Shown: positions 28,402-38,816, counted from the first letter of the stretch. The stretch is 55,212 nt of DNA from an uncultured Prochlorococcus sp. (GCA_902622625.1 CACNQS010000006.1:1-55212), one strand, 5' to 3'. Numbers and translations: made by a program. Notes: generated from the letters alone by a model not told the origin.

Positions 28402-29793
28402 ATGCCTTGTGTAATATCGTCTCCTTCAACTGATAGTGGAAAAACAACATTATCGCTTTTGCTATCTTGTTGGGCGTTCTCAAAAGGTATAAAGTTACAA
28501 ACTTTCAAGGTTGGCCCTGATTATCTTGATCAACAACATCTTAGTTCAATTGGCCAACCTATATGTAGGAATTTAGATATTTTTTTAAGTGGCGAGGAAT
28601 GGGTTCAAGAAAGTTTTTTTAAACATTCTTTGAAATATGAATTTTCATTAATTGAAGGGGCAATGGGTCTATTTGATGGATTAGGGGCAACAACCTATTC
28701 CAGTACAGCAAATATTTCTAAACTTCTAAATGCTCCAATAATTTTTATTGTTAATGCTAGAGGTCAAGTAGCTTCTCTTCTGGCTACTATTCGAGGTTTT
28801 AGAGATTTTGATAGTGAGTTGTCGATAGCAGGAATTATATTTAACAACGTTAATTCAGACAGACATAAAAAATTGATCAAAGAGGTTTTTAAAAATGAAG
28901 AAATCGAAATTCTTGGTTTTTTACCCTCTGATTCAAGAATAACTTTAAAAAAAGCTAATTTAGGTTTGATATCTCCAATGGAAAATGAAAAAGAAATTGA
29001 TGTTGAATATTTTGCAAATTTCGCCGAAAGAAACCTTGATGTATTTTCTCTTTTGAGATTCCTGAAATCTCCTCAAAAGAAAATATTTAATTCTGTCAAT
29101 TTTGAAGATCTTAAAATTGACAAAAGTAAACCTATCGCAATTGCAGAAGATAAAATCTTTCATTTTCAATACCCCGAAACTAAGGAGTTTTTGAGTGAAA
29201 TAGGCATTCCATTAATTTCATGGAGTATTTATAATGATGAAGAAATACCTAATGAGGCTTCTTCTTTAATTATTCCTGGGGGATTCCCTGAAAAATATGC
29301 TGATCATATAAGTAACTCTACAAAAAGCTTAAATTCGTTAAAGAAATTCCGCAAAAATGGATTTATATATGCTGAGTGTGGAGGGATGATGATTTTAGGA
29401 GACATCATAAAAGATGAAAATGGTAATTATCATAAAATGAGTGGCATCCTCCCTTTTAGATCAAAAAAAAGTAAACTTTCAGTGGGTTATAGATATATTG
29501 AGGGTTTAAAAGATACTCCGATAATTAAACAAAATCAATTAATTAGAGGACATGAATTTCATTATTGGGAAATTGAAAATAATTTAGCTGAACCTGATTT
29601 TGGAAAGGCTGATCATCAGAGGAAACTTTCTTCCCCATGGAAAATTAAATCTTGGGAAACTGAATATAAAAATGAAGGCTTTTTTGATGAGAAATTACAT
29701 GCAAGTTGGATTCACTTACATTTGCCAAGTTCTCTAGAAGTAGCAAAAAACTTTATAGATGCCACCCAAATTACTTTTTCAAAGCATTTTTAA
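28402..29793 (+). CDS. cobB: Cobyrinate a,c-diamide synthase (CbiA/CobB type)
   Basis: This 463-residue glutamine-dependent enzyme amidates the a and c side chains of cobyrinate in cobamide synthesis. It has an N-terminal P-loop-like SSPSTDSGKTTLSLL, a central ATP-binding fold and a C-terminal class I glutaminase domain with its Cys in YAECGGMMIL and a late His in HASWIHLHLP. Prochlorococcus makes pseudocobalamin, so the product is probably for that pathway (established knowledge). The ATG at 28402 follows opcA by 3 bases. Its TAA overlaps the stop of the convergent DUF212 gene by 4 bases. Confidence 0.92.
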   Translation: MPCVISSPSTDSGKTTLSLLLSCWAFSKGIKLQTFKVGPDYLDQQHLSSIGQPICRNLDIFLSGEEWVQESFFKHSLKYEFSLIEGAMGLFDGLGATTYSSTANISKLLNAPIIFIVNARGQVASLLATIRGFRDFDSELSIAGIIFNNVNSDRHKKLIKEVFKNEEIEILGFLPSDSRITLKKANLGLISPMENEKEIDVEYFANFAERNLDVFSLLRFLKSPQKKIFNSVNFEDLKIDKSKPIAIAEDKIFHFQYPETKEFLSEIGIPLISWSIYNDEEIPNEASSLIIPGGFPEKYADHISNSTKSLNSLKKFRKNGFIYAECGGMMILGDIIKDENGNYHKMSGILPFRSKKSKLSVGYRYIEGLKDTPIIKQNQLIRGHEFHYWEIENNLAEPDFGKADHQRKLSSPWKIKSWETEYKNEGFFDEKLHASWIHLHLPSSLEVAKNFIDATQITFSKHF

Positions 29794-30269
29794 TTTATTA
29801 CCAAATCAAATATTTTGAGAGGAGAACCTAAAAAAAACATTCCAGGTAAAGTGATTAATGGTCCTAAAAAACTCCCCACCATGACCTCAATTTTTGTATG
29901 GCCGAGGGTTTCTTTTAACAGTAATTCAGATTGAGGGTCTAGTTTTTTTGATAATTTATTAATTTCTGCAGCTTGAATCCCAGCTGATTTTCGAACACCA
30001 CTAGCGTCATACATAACTATTAGTGCTACAGCAACTGATAATGCGAATATTGAGCTATCAAATCCTAGTTCATAGCCTATACCAGATGTAGCGCCAGTTA
30101 TTAAGGCGGAATGGCTTGAGGGCATTCCGCCCGTCTCGAATATAATTCCAAATCTTATCTCTCCAGTTGAAAAGAAATTGAATACTATTTTAAAAAATTG
30201 AGCTAGCAAACAGGATAACAGACTCCAGAAAAGAACTGAATTATTAAAAAAAGAAAAAAACTCAGACAT
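29790..30269 (-). CDS. DUF212 (acid phosphatase/VPO-related) membrane protein
   Basis: This 159-residue membrane protein belongs to the divergent PAP2-related DUF212 family. It shows the segment GGMPSSHSALITGATSGIGYE, which is the motif shared with PAP2-type phosphatases (S-S-H-S), and a later LGHTKIEVMVG. The hydrophobic segments match four helices. Its role is unknown. It follows crtE by 12 bases, after folD, and this folD-crtE-DUF212 order suggests isoprenoid-diphosphate handling, but that is inference. Stop codons interlock with cobB. Confidence 0.85.
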   Translation of the reverse strand: MSEFFSFFNNSVLFWSLLSCLLAQFFKIVFNFFSTGEIRFGIIFETGGMPSSHSALITGATSGIGYELGFDSSIFALSVAVALIVMYDASGVRKSAGIQAAEINKLSKKLDPQSELLLKETLGHTKIEVMVGSFLGPLITLPGMFFLGSPLKIFDLVIN

Positions 30270-30281
30270 AAATTAAAAAAA

Positions 30282-31184
30282 TTATCTATCTCTATTTGTA
30301 ATAAAGTCAGCTAAAGATATTAAATACTTTGCATCTGCACCCCAAGGTTCAATTGCTTTTTTTGCTTTTTCAACTAGATCAAATGCTCTTTTCTTTGACT
30401 CCTCCATTCCAAGTAATTTAGGGTAAGTAGTTTTGTCAGCTAGAAGATCTTTGCCGGCAGTTTTACCAAGCTTTTCACTACTGGAAGTTAAATCAAGAAT
30501 ATCATCTATTATTTGGAAGGCTAAACCAATTCCCTCTGCATATGTTGTCAGCGCTTCTAATAGTTTTTCGTTAGCTCCTGCGATCATCGCGCCTGTTCTA
30601 ACGCAGGCCTTCAATAAAGCCCCAGTCTTGTGAAGATGAATATATTCGAGAGTTTCTAGGTCGACTTCTTTGCCTTCGCATTCCAAATCAACAACTTGTC
30701 CCCCGACTAAGCCTGGAGCGCCAGCAACTAAGGATAATTCGCCAACTACTTTCAGTAATCTATTTGGATCGACTCCAGGGCTTCTTAAAGAGACCATTTC
30801 AAAAGCCCTTGTTAATAAAGCATCGCCTGCAAGAATAGCTATTGCATCTCCATAAACTTTATGATTTGTCGCCCTACCTCTCCTCAAGTCATCATTATCC
30901 ATGGCAGGTAGATCATCATGTATCAAGGACATTGTGTGGATCATTTCTATTGCTACTGCAGTAGGAACTGCAAGAGAGGGTTCTCCTCCAGCCAGTGCAC
31001 AAGATGTTAAACATAAAATTGGACGTATTCTTTTCCCTCCAGCTAAGAGGGAATATCTCATTGATTCTCTTAATATTTCAGGATTCTCAGGACCCAAGGA
31101 AAAATCAAGTGCTTCTTCTACAACCTTTTTTGTGTTTTTAAGATATTTTTCAAAATCAGAAATACTATTTATAACTTCAGTCAT
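30282..31184 (-). CDS. crtE: Geranylgeranyl diphosphate synthase
   Basis: This trans-prenyltransferase of 300 residues supplies C20 diphosphate for chlorophyll phytyl tails, carotenoids and plastoquinone. The first Asp-rich motif is [14 protein letters not shown] and the second is IDDILD, with GGKRIRP and the lysine-rich KT-G-A preceding the second motif. Chain-length residues just before the first motif ([11 protein letters not shown]) are compatible with C15 to C20 products. The cyanobacterial enzyme of this type makes geranylgeranyl diphosphate. It lies between folD (36 bases upstream) and DUF212. Confidence 0.93.
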   Translation of the reverse strand: MTEVINSISDFEKYLKNTKKVVEEALDFSLGPENPEILRESMRYSLLAGGKRIRPILCLTSCALAGGEPSLAVPTAVAIEMIHTMSLIHDDLPAMDNDDLRRGRATNHKVYGDAIAILAGDALLTRAFEMVSLRSPGVDPNRLLKVVGELSLVAGAPGLVGGQVVDLECEGKEVDLETLEYIHLHKTGALLKACVRTGAMIAGANEKLLEALTTYAEGIGLAFQIIDDILDLTSSSEKLGKTAGKDLLADKTTYPKLLGMEESKKRAFDLVEKAKKAIEPWGADAKYLISLADFITNRDR

Positions 31185-31220
31185 TTTATACCTTTAGTAA
31201 AAAAAATTTCATCTTGGAGT

Positions 31221-32117
31221 TTATGGCAAAAGGTCATTAAGAGTTGATGATAAACAAAATTGTTTTTGCCAGCTAAAAATAGTATTTACAAGTAACATTG
31301 TTACTGTCATTGGTCCAACACCTCCTGGGACAGGTGTGTAAGCAAATACTTTAGGAATAACATCTTCTAATAATACATCGCCACATAATCTGGTTTGATT
31401 TTTATCGGAACTTTTTAATCTATGTATTCCAACATCAATAATTACTGCTCCTTCTTTCACAAAACTGGAATCTACAAGATTGGGTTTTCCTGCAGCCGCA
31501 ATTAGAATGTCGGCTTCTCTACAAACTTTATTCAAATTTAATGTTTTAGAGTGAGTAATTGTTACCGTGCCATTTAGGTTCAACAACATTAGCGATAGGG
31601 GTTTTCCAACAAGCAAACTTCTTCCAATTACAACAATTTTCTTGCCTTCAATTGTAATATTTTGGGATCTTAATAAATTAATAATTCCTGCTGGTGTGCA
31701 TGATCTCATCGCAGGCTCATTTTTTACTAGTTTGCCGATGTTTATCTCATTTAGTCCATCGACATCTTTGCTTGGATTAATATGGCTGATTAGTTTTTGC
31801 TCGTCAAACTTCTTTGGAATGGGAAGTTGTAGTAACATTCCATCAATATTTTTATCAGAATTAAGTTTTGTTATTAATTCTTCAACTTCTTTTTGCTCTA
31901 CACTGTCCTTTAGATGAAAGATAAAGCTCTTTATTCCAATCCTTGAACATGCTTTTTCCTTATTATTAACGTAAACACCACTCGCGAGGTCTTCACCTAT
32001 TCTTATTACAGCTAAACCGGGAGCTCTTTTTGCAATTTTTTTGTTACTCGAGATATAATTAGATAATCTTTCTTCAATTTCAAGAGATAATTTTTTACCG
32101 TCTAATTTTAATGACAT
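31221..32117 (-). CDS. folD: Bifunctional methylenetetrahydrofolate dehydrogenase/cyclohydrolase
   Basis: FolD interconverts 5,10-methylene-, methenyl- and 10-formyl-tetrahydrofolate using NADP. The motif [15 protein letters not shown] contains the catalytic Tyr and Lys, LLQLPIP and PSKDVDGL are standard, and [12 protein letters not shown] and the C-terminal [10 protein letters not shown] follow. I chose the ATG at 32117, giving [10 protein letters not shown], over the ATG at 32129. On the minus strand, AGGAG abuts the upstream ATG with no spacer, yet sits 12 bases from the downstream one. Confidence 0.95.
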   Translation of the reverse strand: MSLKLDGKKLSLEIEERLSNYISSNKKIAKRAPGLAVIRIGEDLASGVYVNNKEKACSRIGIKSFIFHLKDSVEQKEVEELITKLNSDKNIDGMLLQLPIPKKFDEQKLISHINPSKDVDGLNEINIGKLVKNEPAMRSCTPAGIINLLRSQNITIEGKKIVVIGRSLLVGKPLSLMLLNLNGTVTITHSKTLNLNKVCREADILIAAAGKPNLVDSSFVKEGAVIIDVGIHRLKSSDKNQTRLCGDVLLEDVIPKVFAYTPVPGGVGPMTVTMLLVNTIFSWQKQFCLSSTLNDLLP

Positions 32118-32191
32118 TTTGAAAAACATCTCCTTTTTACACCTAGCATGCCTATAATTTTAAATTATTCAAATAGATTTATCTATATTCT

Positions 32192-33667
32192 GTGCAAAAC
32201 ATTATAACTACCTTAAAGAAATTGTTTTATCTGTGGAGGCGAAGTCAAGTCCCAGTAAAACTACCAATTAAAATTTCAAGAATAGATAATCTTATAATTT
32301 TTTTAGTATGCATTTTAATTTCAATAATTTCTTCATATAAACTACTTCTTATCTCGCCTTTAAATATCGCGGATATTTTTTCTTGGTTTTTGACCTTTAT
32401 TGAAATACTTATTAGTTCTGGAGTTTTGATATTAGTTTCAAAAAAAGAGAATCCTACAATTTCCTCAAGACAGATCTTCTTGATCATTACTCTTCTTTTA
32501 GCAGTACAAGTTGCGAAATTAGCCTTTGCTTCAACCATAAGTCCATTATCTATTATTATTCCACCGGCATTAATAATATCTCAAGGAATGGGAACCATAA
32601 CAGCTTTAGCTTGGGTATCAATTGCGAGTCTTATTTGGCCTGACCCAGAAATTGTTATCAATAACAATTTATTTTTTATTTTATTAGTTTGTGCTTCAAT
32701 AGTATCTTTTCTTGGAGGAAGAATAAGAAGTAGAGCTCAGTTACTTCAACTATCAATTTTTGTACCCATAGGATCTTTCCTGAGTCAATTGATATTGATA
32801 GGTAAAGATAAAATATCTCTTATTAATAATAAGCAAGATTTTGTTTTAGCTAATGGGGATATATTTTCTGATTCCTTGCTATTGGCGATAGCTATGCTTT
32901 TTACAATTTTATTTATTCCTATTTTTGAATCGATATTCGGATTATTAACTAAAGCAAGATTGCTCGAATTGGCTGATAAGGAGAAGCCTCTAATTAGAAG
33001 ATTGTCTCTAGAAGCTCCTGGTACTTTTGAACATACCTTACTTATATGTGGATTAGCAGAGGAGGCAACAAGAATGATTGGTGGTGATATTGATCTTATT
33101 AAAACTGGAGCGTTGTACCATGATGTTGGCAAATTACATGCACCTAATTGGTTTATTGAAAATCAGGATGGTTCAAGAAATCCGCATGACGAATTAGATG
33201 ATCCGATTAAAAGTGCAGAAGTATTACAAGCTCATGTTGATGAAGGATTGAAATTTGCAAGAAAAAATAGACTACCTAAGCTGATAGCTAATTTTATTCC
33301 TGAACATCAAGGTACCCTTAAAATGGGATATTTTTTTCAAAAAGCTAAAGAAAAAAATCTCGACATTAATGAATATTATTTTAGATACAAAGGCCCTATC
33401 CCTCAGTCTAAAGAAACAGCTATTTTGATGCTTGCCGATGGATGTGAAGCAGCACTAAGAGCTATGAATATTAATGCATCTGATGAAGAAGCTTTGAAAA
33501 CAATTTCTAATATTATCTACTCTCGTAAAAAAGATGGGCAATTAGATGATAGCAATTTATCGAAAGGGGAAATTTTTCTAATAAAAAGGTCATTCTTGAA
33601 TGTGTGGAAAAGAATTAGACACAGAAGAATTCAGTATCCAACTGGTAAGAATAATACTTTTTCTTAA
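32192..33667 (+). CDS. PgpH-type HD phosphohydrolase without the HDED sensor
   Basis: This 491-residue membrane protein matches the C-terminal part of PgpH, a c-di-AMP phosphodiesterase. After a short N-terminal tail come about seven hydrophobic segments (about 28-250), then an HD domain (about 285-460). Metal-binding residues are the first His in FEHTLLICGLA, His310-Asp311 in LYHDVGKL, His in QAHVDEGL, His in PEHQGT, and an Asp in LADGCEAA. PgpH normally has a large extracellular 7TMR-HDED domain before the membrane bundle, and at this length that is missing. GTG at 32192 is the start. No in-frame upstream extension is visible, and folD lies divergently 62 bases away. Confidence 0.88.
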   Translation: MQNIITTLKKLFYLWRRSQVPVKLPIKISRIDNLIIFLVCILISIISSYKLLLISPLNIADIFSWFLTFIEILISSGVLILVSKKENPTISSRQIFLIITLLLAVQVAKLAFASTISPLSIIIPPALIISQGMGTITALAWVSIASLIWPDPEIVINNNLFFILLVCASIVSFLGGRIRSRAQLLQLSIFVPIGSFLSQLILIGKDKISLINNKQDFVLANGDIFSDSLLLAIAMLFTILFIPIFESIFGLLTKARLLELADKEKPLIRRLSLEAPGTFEHTLLICGLAEEATRMIGGDIDLIKTGALYHDVGKLHAPNWFIENQDGSRNPHDELDDPIKSAEVLQAHVDEGLKFARKNRLPKLIANFIPEHQGTLKMGYFFQKAKEKNLDINEYYFRYKGPIPQSKETAILMLADGCEAALRAMNINASDEEALKTISNIIYSRKKDGQLDDSNLSKGEIFLIKRSFLNVWKRIRHRRIQYPTGKNNTFS

Positions 33668-33676
33668 TTGTAAATT

Positions 33677-34069
33677 TTATAACCTAATACTTCTTCGATG
33701 TTTCGGATTACACCAATAAAGAAGAGCTAGCGTACTTAATAATGTTGTTAAAAGAGTAAACCCACCAACTCCATAAATGTCTTGAAGAGTTATGAGCCTT
33801 ACAACTGAATAAGGACCCATACCAGAGATTACCATTGATAAAGATACCATAGTTAAAGTTACTCCCCATTTTCTCTCTGCTAAAAGAGCCGCTGAAGAAA
33901 CTATTCCAACAATTGCAGCGGGCCATCCAAGACTTATTGCAAGAGTTATATTCGCAACTTTTAGTGGAGGTCCATAACTTATTATTAATGCAATTATGGG
34001 AAGTGCAATTATGTTGCCGATTAAGCCAACCCACGAAAGTGCCCAATATCCAAGTACCCTTTCTCTCAT
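33677..34069 (-). CDS. Small conserved membrane protein
   Basis: This 130-residue protein has four hydrophobic stretches (about 10-31, 40-62, 68-86 and 101-119), with a positively charged C-terminus (CNPKHRRSIRL). I do not recognise a family with known function. The few charged residues include RERVLG at the N-terminus and AERKWG between helices. A same-strand reading frame within it (33708-34046) is Asn/Cys/Ser-rich and I take it as a shadow. The PgpH-like gene lies convergently 9 bases away, and leuA lies downstream at 34153-35793 on the same strand. Confidence 0.75.
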   Translation of the reverse strand: MRERVLGYWALSWVGLIGNIIALPIIALIISYGPPLKVANITLAISLGWPAAIVGIVSSAALLAERKWGVTLTMVSLSMVISGMGPYSVVRLITLQDIYGVGGFTLLTTLLSTLALLYWCNPKHRRSIRL

Positions 34070-34152
34070 TATTTATTGCTTTAACTATTAGTTAAATCTA
34101 CATTATTGAGAGACTATTTTTTAATGCTACTTAATAATCCTATGAAAATAAT

Positions 34153-35793
34153 TTAATTTGCAGGATTAGATAGAAATTTATTATCAGAGTTCTCTAAATT
34201 ATCAAATTGTGGATGAATTGAATTTTTTTTCTCAGAAAATACAAGTCTATTCAAAGCATTAACGTAAGCATTCGCTGCAGCAACTACAACGTCTGTGTCA
34301 GCGGAATGACCAGAATATATTTTATTATCCCTTCTTATTCTTATTGTTACTTCACCCAAAGCATCAATTCCTTCTGTTACCGACTTCACTGAAAATTCAA
34401 TTAATTCATTAGGAACTTTAGCTAATTTATTTAAAGCCTCGCATACAGCATCAACTGGCCCAGTCCCTATTGATACAGCGGTATCCTCACTATTATCTTC
34501 TGTGTTTAGAAGCGAAATGGTTGCAGTAGGTTTAGAGGCGTTACCACAACTTACTTGTACAAGACTTAATTGAAATTTAGCTTCTGGTAGCTGAACTTGT
34601 TCACTAACAATTGCTTCTAAGTCCCTATCAGTAATTTCTCTTTTCCTATCAGCTAAATCCTTAAAACGAGCAAAAGCATCATTTAAATCTTCTCGGCTTA
34701 AGTCATATCCCATTTCTTCTAATCTTGCTCTTACTGCACTTCTTCCACTAAGTTTCCCTAAAGATATTTTGTTGTCACTTAAACCAACAGTTTTTGCATC
34801 GATAATTTCGTAAGTTAGTCTATTTTTTAAAACACCATCCTGATGAATGCCTGACTCATGAGCAAAAGCGTTAGCTCCCACAATTGCTTTATTAGGTTGT
34901 ACCGTCATTCCAGTTAGGTTAGAAACAAGTCTAGAGGTTTTTGTTATTTCCTCTGTTCTTATGGCCGTAAGAGGAGTTGGGGAATCTAGATTTCTTTTGA
35001 AAAAACTATTAAAAAAACTTTTCCTAACATGAAGTGCCATTACTAATTCTTCTAAAGAGGCATTCCCGGCTCTTTCTCCAATTCCATTAATAGTACATTC
35101 TAATTGTCTTGCTCCATTTTTTACTGCCTCAAGAAAATTAGCAACTGCTAAACCCAAATCATTATGACCATGAACTGAGATTACTGCCTCATCAATATTT
35201 GGAACATTTTTATTAATATCGGCAATTAGGTTGCCAAATTCACTAGGAGTTGTAAACCCTACAGTATCAGGGATATTTATTGTTGTGGCTCCTGCAGTAA
35301 TTGCTAGTTGAATAACTTCGTATAAAAATTCAGGATCACTCCTTGAGGCATCTTCACAAGAAAACTCAATATCATCTACTAAGGATTTCGCATAATTAAC
35401 CATTTCTGGAACTATTTGAAGAACATCTTTTCTGGATTTTTTAAGTTTATGTTTAAGATGAATATCGCTTGTCGCAATAAAAGTATGTATTCTTTTCTTG
35501 GGAGCTGGACTTACCGCTTCGTAACATGCTTTTATATCTCCTTTAGAAGCCCTAGCTAAACCACATATTATAGGGCCATTTTCTTTCCCTACGACGTTAG
35601 CAATTTTATTGACAGCTTTAAAATCTCCAGGACTTGCGAAAGGGAATCCGGCTTCAATAACATCTACTCCTAATCTTGCTAATTGATGGGCGATAGCAAG
35701 CTTTTCTTCTAGATTTAGACTGGCACCAGGAGATTGCTCTCCATCTCGAAGAGTGGTATCAAATATCAAAATTCTTCCAGGATCTTTTGACAT
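34153..35793 (-). CDS. leuA: 2-isopropylmalate synthase
   Basis: This 546-residue enzyme condenses acetyl-CoA and 2-oxoisovalerate in the first committed step of leucine synthesis. It has the HMGL-like TIM barrel with [14 protein letters not shown] at the N-terminus, the metal-binding [14 protein letters not shown], and [13 protein letters not shown]. The C-terminal regulatory domain (about 400-520) is where leucine binds and inhibits. The length suits the long LeuA form. It is followed by 222 bases to the divergent GH57 gene. Confidence 0.95.
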   Translation of the reverse strand: MSKDPGRILIFDTTLRDGEQSPGASLNLEEKLAIAHQLARLGVDVIEAGFPFASPGDFKAVNKIANVVGKENGPIICGLARASKGDIKACYEAVSPAPKKRIHTFIATSDIHLKHKLKKSRKDVLQIVPEMVNYAKSLVDDIEFSCEDASRSDPEFLYEVIQLAITAGATTINIPDTVGFTTPSEFGNLIADINKNVPNIDEAVISVHGHNDLGLAVANFLEAVKNGARQLECTINGIGERAGNASLEELVMALHVRKSFFNSFFKRNLDSPTPLTAIRTEEITKTSRLVSNLTGMTVQPNKAIVGANAFAHESGIHQDGVLKNRLTYEIIDAKTVGLSDNKISLGKLSGRSAVRARLEEMGYDLSREDLNDAFARFKDLADRKREITDRDLEAIVSEQVQLPEAKFQLSLVQVSCGNASKPTATISLLNTEDNSEDTAVSIGTGPVDAVCEALNKLAKVPNELIEFSVKSVTEGIDALGEVTIRIRRDNKIYSGHSADTDVVVAAANAYVNALNRLVFSEKKNSIHPQFDNLENSDNKFLSNPAN

Positions 35794-36015
35794 CAGAAAG
35801 AATAACCTGAACTTATATTAAGCTAATTAAAAAAATTTGACTAGATTTAGTTCAATAAAAATTTGTTGAAAGTTTTTAACTTAAATAATATTGGTTAAAA
35901 TTCTGAAAAAAAAAATCAAATACTTAAATTTTTAAAGTATTGTTTTAGGATTAAAGCCTTTTCTCTACAAAAAAATTTTGTTTTTTATAGAACTTCAGGT
36001 ATAAATTTAAAAAGT
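35794..36015. other. Divergent leuA/GH57 intergenic region
   Basis: This 222-base, very AT-rich gap holds no ORF of interest. An imperfect inverted repeat (ATACTTAAA to TTTAAAGTAT, 35920-35940) might form a hairpin. Near 35990-36012, TTGTTT and TATAAA lie 16 bases apart and could be a GH57 promoter, though the resulting leader would be only a few bases. Confidence 0.3.
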
Positions 36016-37599
36016 ATGACTGGGCAATACTCTAAAAATAATGTTTTAGGCCAGTTAGCGATTGTTTTACATGCTCATCTACCTTATGTCAGAAAAAATG
36101 AAAAAAACTCTTTAGAAGAGGATTGGTTATTTCAGGCGATTCTGGAATGTTATATACCACTGCTTCAATCAATAGAATCTTCCAAAAATAAAAATCCTGA
36201 AAATACAAAACTTACTATTAGTTTGTCTCCAACATTATTATCACTTCTAAATAATAAACAAATTCAAGAAACTTTCCCAAGCTGGATTAAAACAAGGAAT
36301 GATTTCCTAAACGAACTGCCACTAGAAGAAAAAAATGCCTCTTCATTTTTAAAGAATAATCTTAACGATAAATACTTATACTGGCAAAATTGTTCTGGAA
36401 ATTTAATTGAGAAATTTAGGGTTTTAAATAAATCTGGAAATTTGGATATTCTTACTTGTGCTGCAACTCACGGTTATCTGCCAATTTTAAGGGAGAATCC
36501 GGAAACAGTAAAAGGACAAATCAATACAGCCATTAGGAGCCATGAAAATATTTTTGAAACAAAGCCTTTAGGTATTTGGTTACCTGAATGCGCATATTAT
36601 GAGGGTTTAGATGAAATACTATTTAATTCTGGAATTAGATATACAATCTTGGATGGACACGGGATTCTAAACTCCACACCAAGGCCTAGGTATGGCGTAT
36701 ATGCCCCAATATGCTCAAAAAAAGGAGTGGCATTTTTTGGGAGAGATAGTGAGTCGACCTTGCCCGTTTGGTCTGCTAAGGATGGGTTCCCGGGGGACAA
36801 AGTATATAGGGAATTTCATAAAGATTTGGGGTGGGAATTACCTCTCTCAAAGCTCCAAAAGAAGGGTATTTCATCAAAAAGACCTTTGGGGTTAAAGTTT
36901 CATAAGATTACAGATGAAAACATTTCTTTAGGGGAAAAAGAGTTTTACCTTGAAAATGAAGCAAAAAAAAAGGCGGCAGAACATGCTGATACCTATCTTC
37001 TAGCAAGATCCAAACAACTAGAAAAATTGAATTTATCCTCTTCCTTTAAGCCTTTATTGGTAGCTCCATTTGATGCAGAGTTATTTGGTCATTGGTGGTA
37101 CGAGGGACCTTTTTTTATTGAAAATATACTTAAGAACTCTAGTAAATATTCAATTAAGCTTACAAATTTAAAAGAATTCTTAGTGCAAAAACCAAATCTT
37201 CAGATTTGTGATCCATCGCCATCAAGCTGGGGGCAAGGTGGTTACCATAATTACTGGATTAATGATGCAAATGCATGGATCGTTCCAGAAATCACAAAGG
37301 CAGGCTCAACATTTGTAAATTTGTGCTTGGAAAATTTTAATAATGATTTATCTCTAAGACTCTTCAAGCAAGCTGCTAGAGAACTACTCCTTTCTGAGTC
37401 TTCTGATTGGAGTTTTATTCTAAGAGCTGGAACCACAACTGAACTCGCAAAAGAGAGAATAGAAAGACACTTATTCAGGTTCTGGAAATTGGTTGAAATG
37501 ATTAAAAATCATTCGAATATTAATTTAAAATTTCTTGAAGATATTGAGGAAGAGGATAAAGTCTTCCAAAATATTAATATTGATGATTGGCGAAAATAA
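36016..37599 (+). CDS. GH57 glycoside hydrolase, probable 1,4-alpha-glucan branching enzyme
   Basis: This 527-residue GH57 protein starts with LAIVLHAHLPYVR. The putative nucleophile is Glu191 in WLPECAYYEG and the acid/base is Asp353 in FDAELFGHWWYEG. Their spacing is close to that of the archaeal and Thermus GH57 branching enzymes I recall (Glu183/184 and Asp353/354). A C-terminal DUF1957-like region follows (WGQGGYHNYWIN and onward). Such enzymes branch glycogen. Some GH57 members are instead alpha-glucanotransferases or amylases. It is divergent from leuA and close to crtL on the opposite strand. Confidence 0.88.
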   Translation: MTGQYSKNNVLGQLAIVLHAHLPYVRKNEKNSLEEDWLFQAILECYIPLLQSIESSKNKNPENTKLTISLSPTLLSLLNNKQIQETFPSWIKTRNDFLNELPLEEKNASSFLKNNLNDKYLYWQNCSGNLIEKFRVLNKSGNLDILTCAATHGYLPILRENPETVKGQINTAIRSHENIFETKPLGIWLPECAYYEGLDEILFNSGIRYTILDGHGILNSTPRPRYGVYAPICSKKGVAFFGRDSESTLPVWSAKDGFPGDKVYREFHKDLGWELPLSKLQKKGISSKRPLGLKFHKITDENISLGEKEFYLENEAKKKAAEHADTYLLARSKQLEKLNLSSSFKPLLVAPFDAELFGHWWYEGPFFIENILKNSSKYSIKLTNLKEFLVQKPNLQICDPSPSSWGQGGYHNYWINDANAWIVPEITKAGSTFVNLCLENFNNDLSLRLFKQAARELLLSESSDWSFILRAGTTTELAKERIERHLFRFWKLVEMIKNHSNINLKFLEDIEEEDKVFQNINIDDWRK

Positions 37600-37604
37600 C
37601 AATA

Positions 37605-38816
37605 CTAATTTAACTTGAGCATTCCTAGTTTTACTTTTAGAGGTGAATTTATAAACATCTTACTCATAACGTAAATTAGTTTTGGAAGTGGAAGTGTATT
37701 AGTAAGAAAACCTACCCATTCATTGGTTGATAATCTAAAGAAATTTGAGAAAAAGCTTCTTAATCTACTTTCGTCAAAACTCATCAATCTTCTAAGACCA
37801 TATTGGTAAAGTTTATGCCTTTGTGTTAACTCGTAAGGCCATAGGATTTCCCAACCTTTTGAAGCTAACTCACGTGAACTTAGATTAGGTTCTTTTAAAA
37901 AGATTGCTAATTTTTGTGCAAGGAGTGGAGACCTTCTTAATAAAGATCCAACCATGTATCCTGATGCAGGATGAACCATACTTGCAGCCCCTCCGAAACC
38001 AAGTACAAATTGTTTTTTAAATGGGAGGGGTAAATTCATTGGGAAAAGGCAATTCTCTTCATGAAAAATTTCACTTACCTCAATACCCTTACTATTAAGT
38101 CTTTTATAAAGTCTTTTTTTAAGATTTTCTTGGGATAATGCAGGATAACTAGCTAATGAAGTTTCTTCAACAAAAAAAGTCTCGTTGCCAAGATCCATTG
38201 CATAAAGAAAAGAAGGAGATGATAACTTTTCTTCTTTGTTTAAATGATTTGGACGAAAATCCATTAGAACAAATTGTTCTTTATTAACAGGTGGTGATGT
38301 AAATTTACCTACAATTCCGTAAGCAGCTTGTTGAGCGATTTCATTTTGAACTGGTCTTTTTACAAAATTACTTTTATGACCACTTGCGTCAATAACTAAT
38401 CTCGCCTTTATTTTGAGACCTGAAAAACAAATTACCTCAGATAGTTTATCTTTTTCTTTAATGTCTTTTGCCGTTTCATTCAACCATTCAATCCCTTTAC
38501 ATTTTTTTAAAAGCTCATTTTGAAAGGCTTCTTGATTTATTAAACCATAATCGTAGTCGTGTATTGTCGGAGTATCCCCTTTATTATTTTCCCCATCTCC
38601 AAAAAAACTAACTGTTTTACACCATCTATGAGATAACAAGGACTCTAACCCTAATTCTTCTAATTCAGATGCCCAGATACCATATGTATTCTCCCATTTT
38701 TCATTTGGAGATTTTGTTGATATTCCCTTAATATTTAGATCCTGCTTGGCTAATTCTGAAGCTAAGCATAATGCTGCAGGACCAGAACCTAAAATTAAAA
38801 TATCAAGTATTTCCAT
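37605..38816 (-). CDS. crtL: Lycopene cyclase (CrtL-type)
   Basis: This 403-residue flavoprotein of the plant/cyanobacterial CrtL family converts lycopene to beta-carotene or related cyclic carotenes. The N-terminal dinucleotide-binding motif ILGSGPAALCLASELA (about residues 6-21) and the cyclase region LGFGGAASMVHPASGYM are present. Picocyanobacteria can have two homologues, a beta- and an epsilon/beta-type, that cannot be told apart by eye. The sequence near the C-terminus, MSFDESRLRSFFSNFF, is typical. gyrA begins immediately upstream on the same strand (24-base gap). The final length is normal. Confidence 0.9.
   Translation of the reverse strand: MEILDILILGSGPAALCLASELAKQDLNIKGISTKSPNEKWENTYGIWASELEELGLESLLSHRWCKTVSFFGDGENNKGDTPTIHDYDYGLINQEAFQNELLKKCKGIEWLNETAKDIKEKDKLSEVICFSGLKIKARLVIDASGHKSNFVKRPVQNEIAQQAAYGIVGKFTSPPVNKEQFVLMDFRPNHLNKEEKLSSPSFLYAMDLGNETFFVEETSLASYPALSQENLKKRLYKRLNSKGIEVSEIFHEENCLFPMNLPLPFKKQFVLGFGGAASMVHPASGYMVGSLLRRSPLLAQKLAIFLKEPNLSSRELASKGWEILWPYELTQRHKLYQYGLRRLMSFDESRLRSFFSNFFRLSTNEWVGFLTNTLPLPKLIYVMSKMFINSPLKVKLGMLKLN

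Noticed and set aside
31567..31917. 116-residue ORF antisense to folD
   Set aside because: Lies wholly within folD, whose protein is complete. Low-complexity Ser/Ile/Leu-rich translation.
32118..32129. Upstream ATG of folD at 32129
   Set aside because: The AGGAG touches this ATG with no spacer. The next in-frame ATG (32117) gives the usual [10 protein letters not shown] start.
33708..34046. 112-residue same-strand ORF inside the small membrane protein gene
   Set aside because: Asn/Cys/Ser/Trp-rich composition typical of an out-of-frame reading of an AT-rich membrane gene. The 130-residue frame has clean membrane helices.
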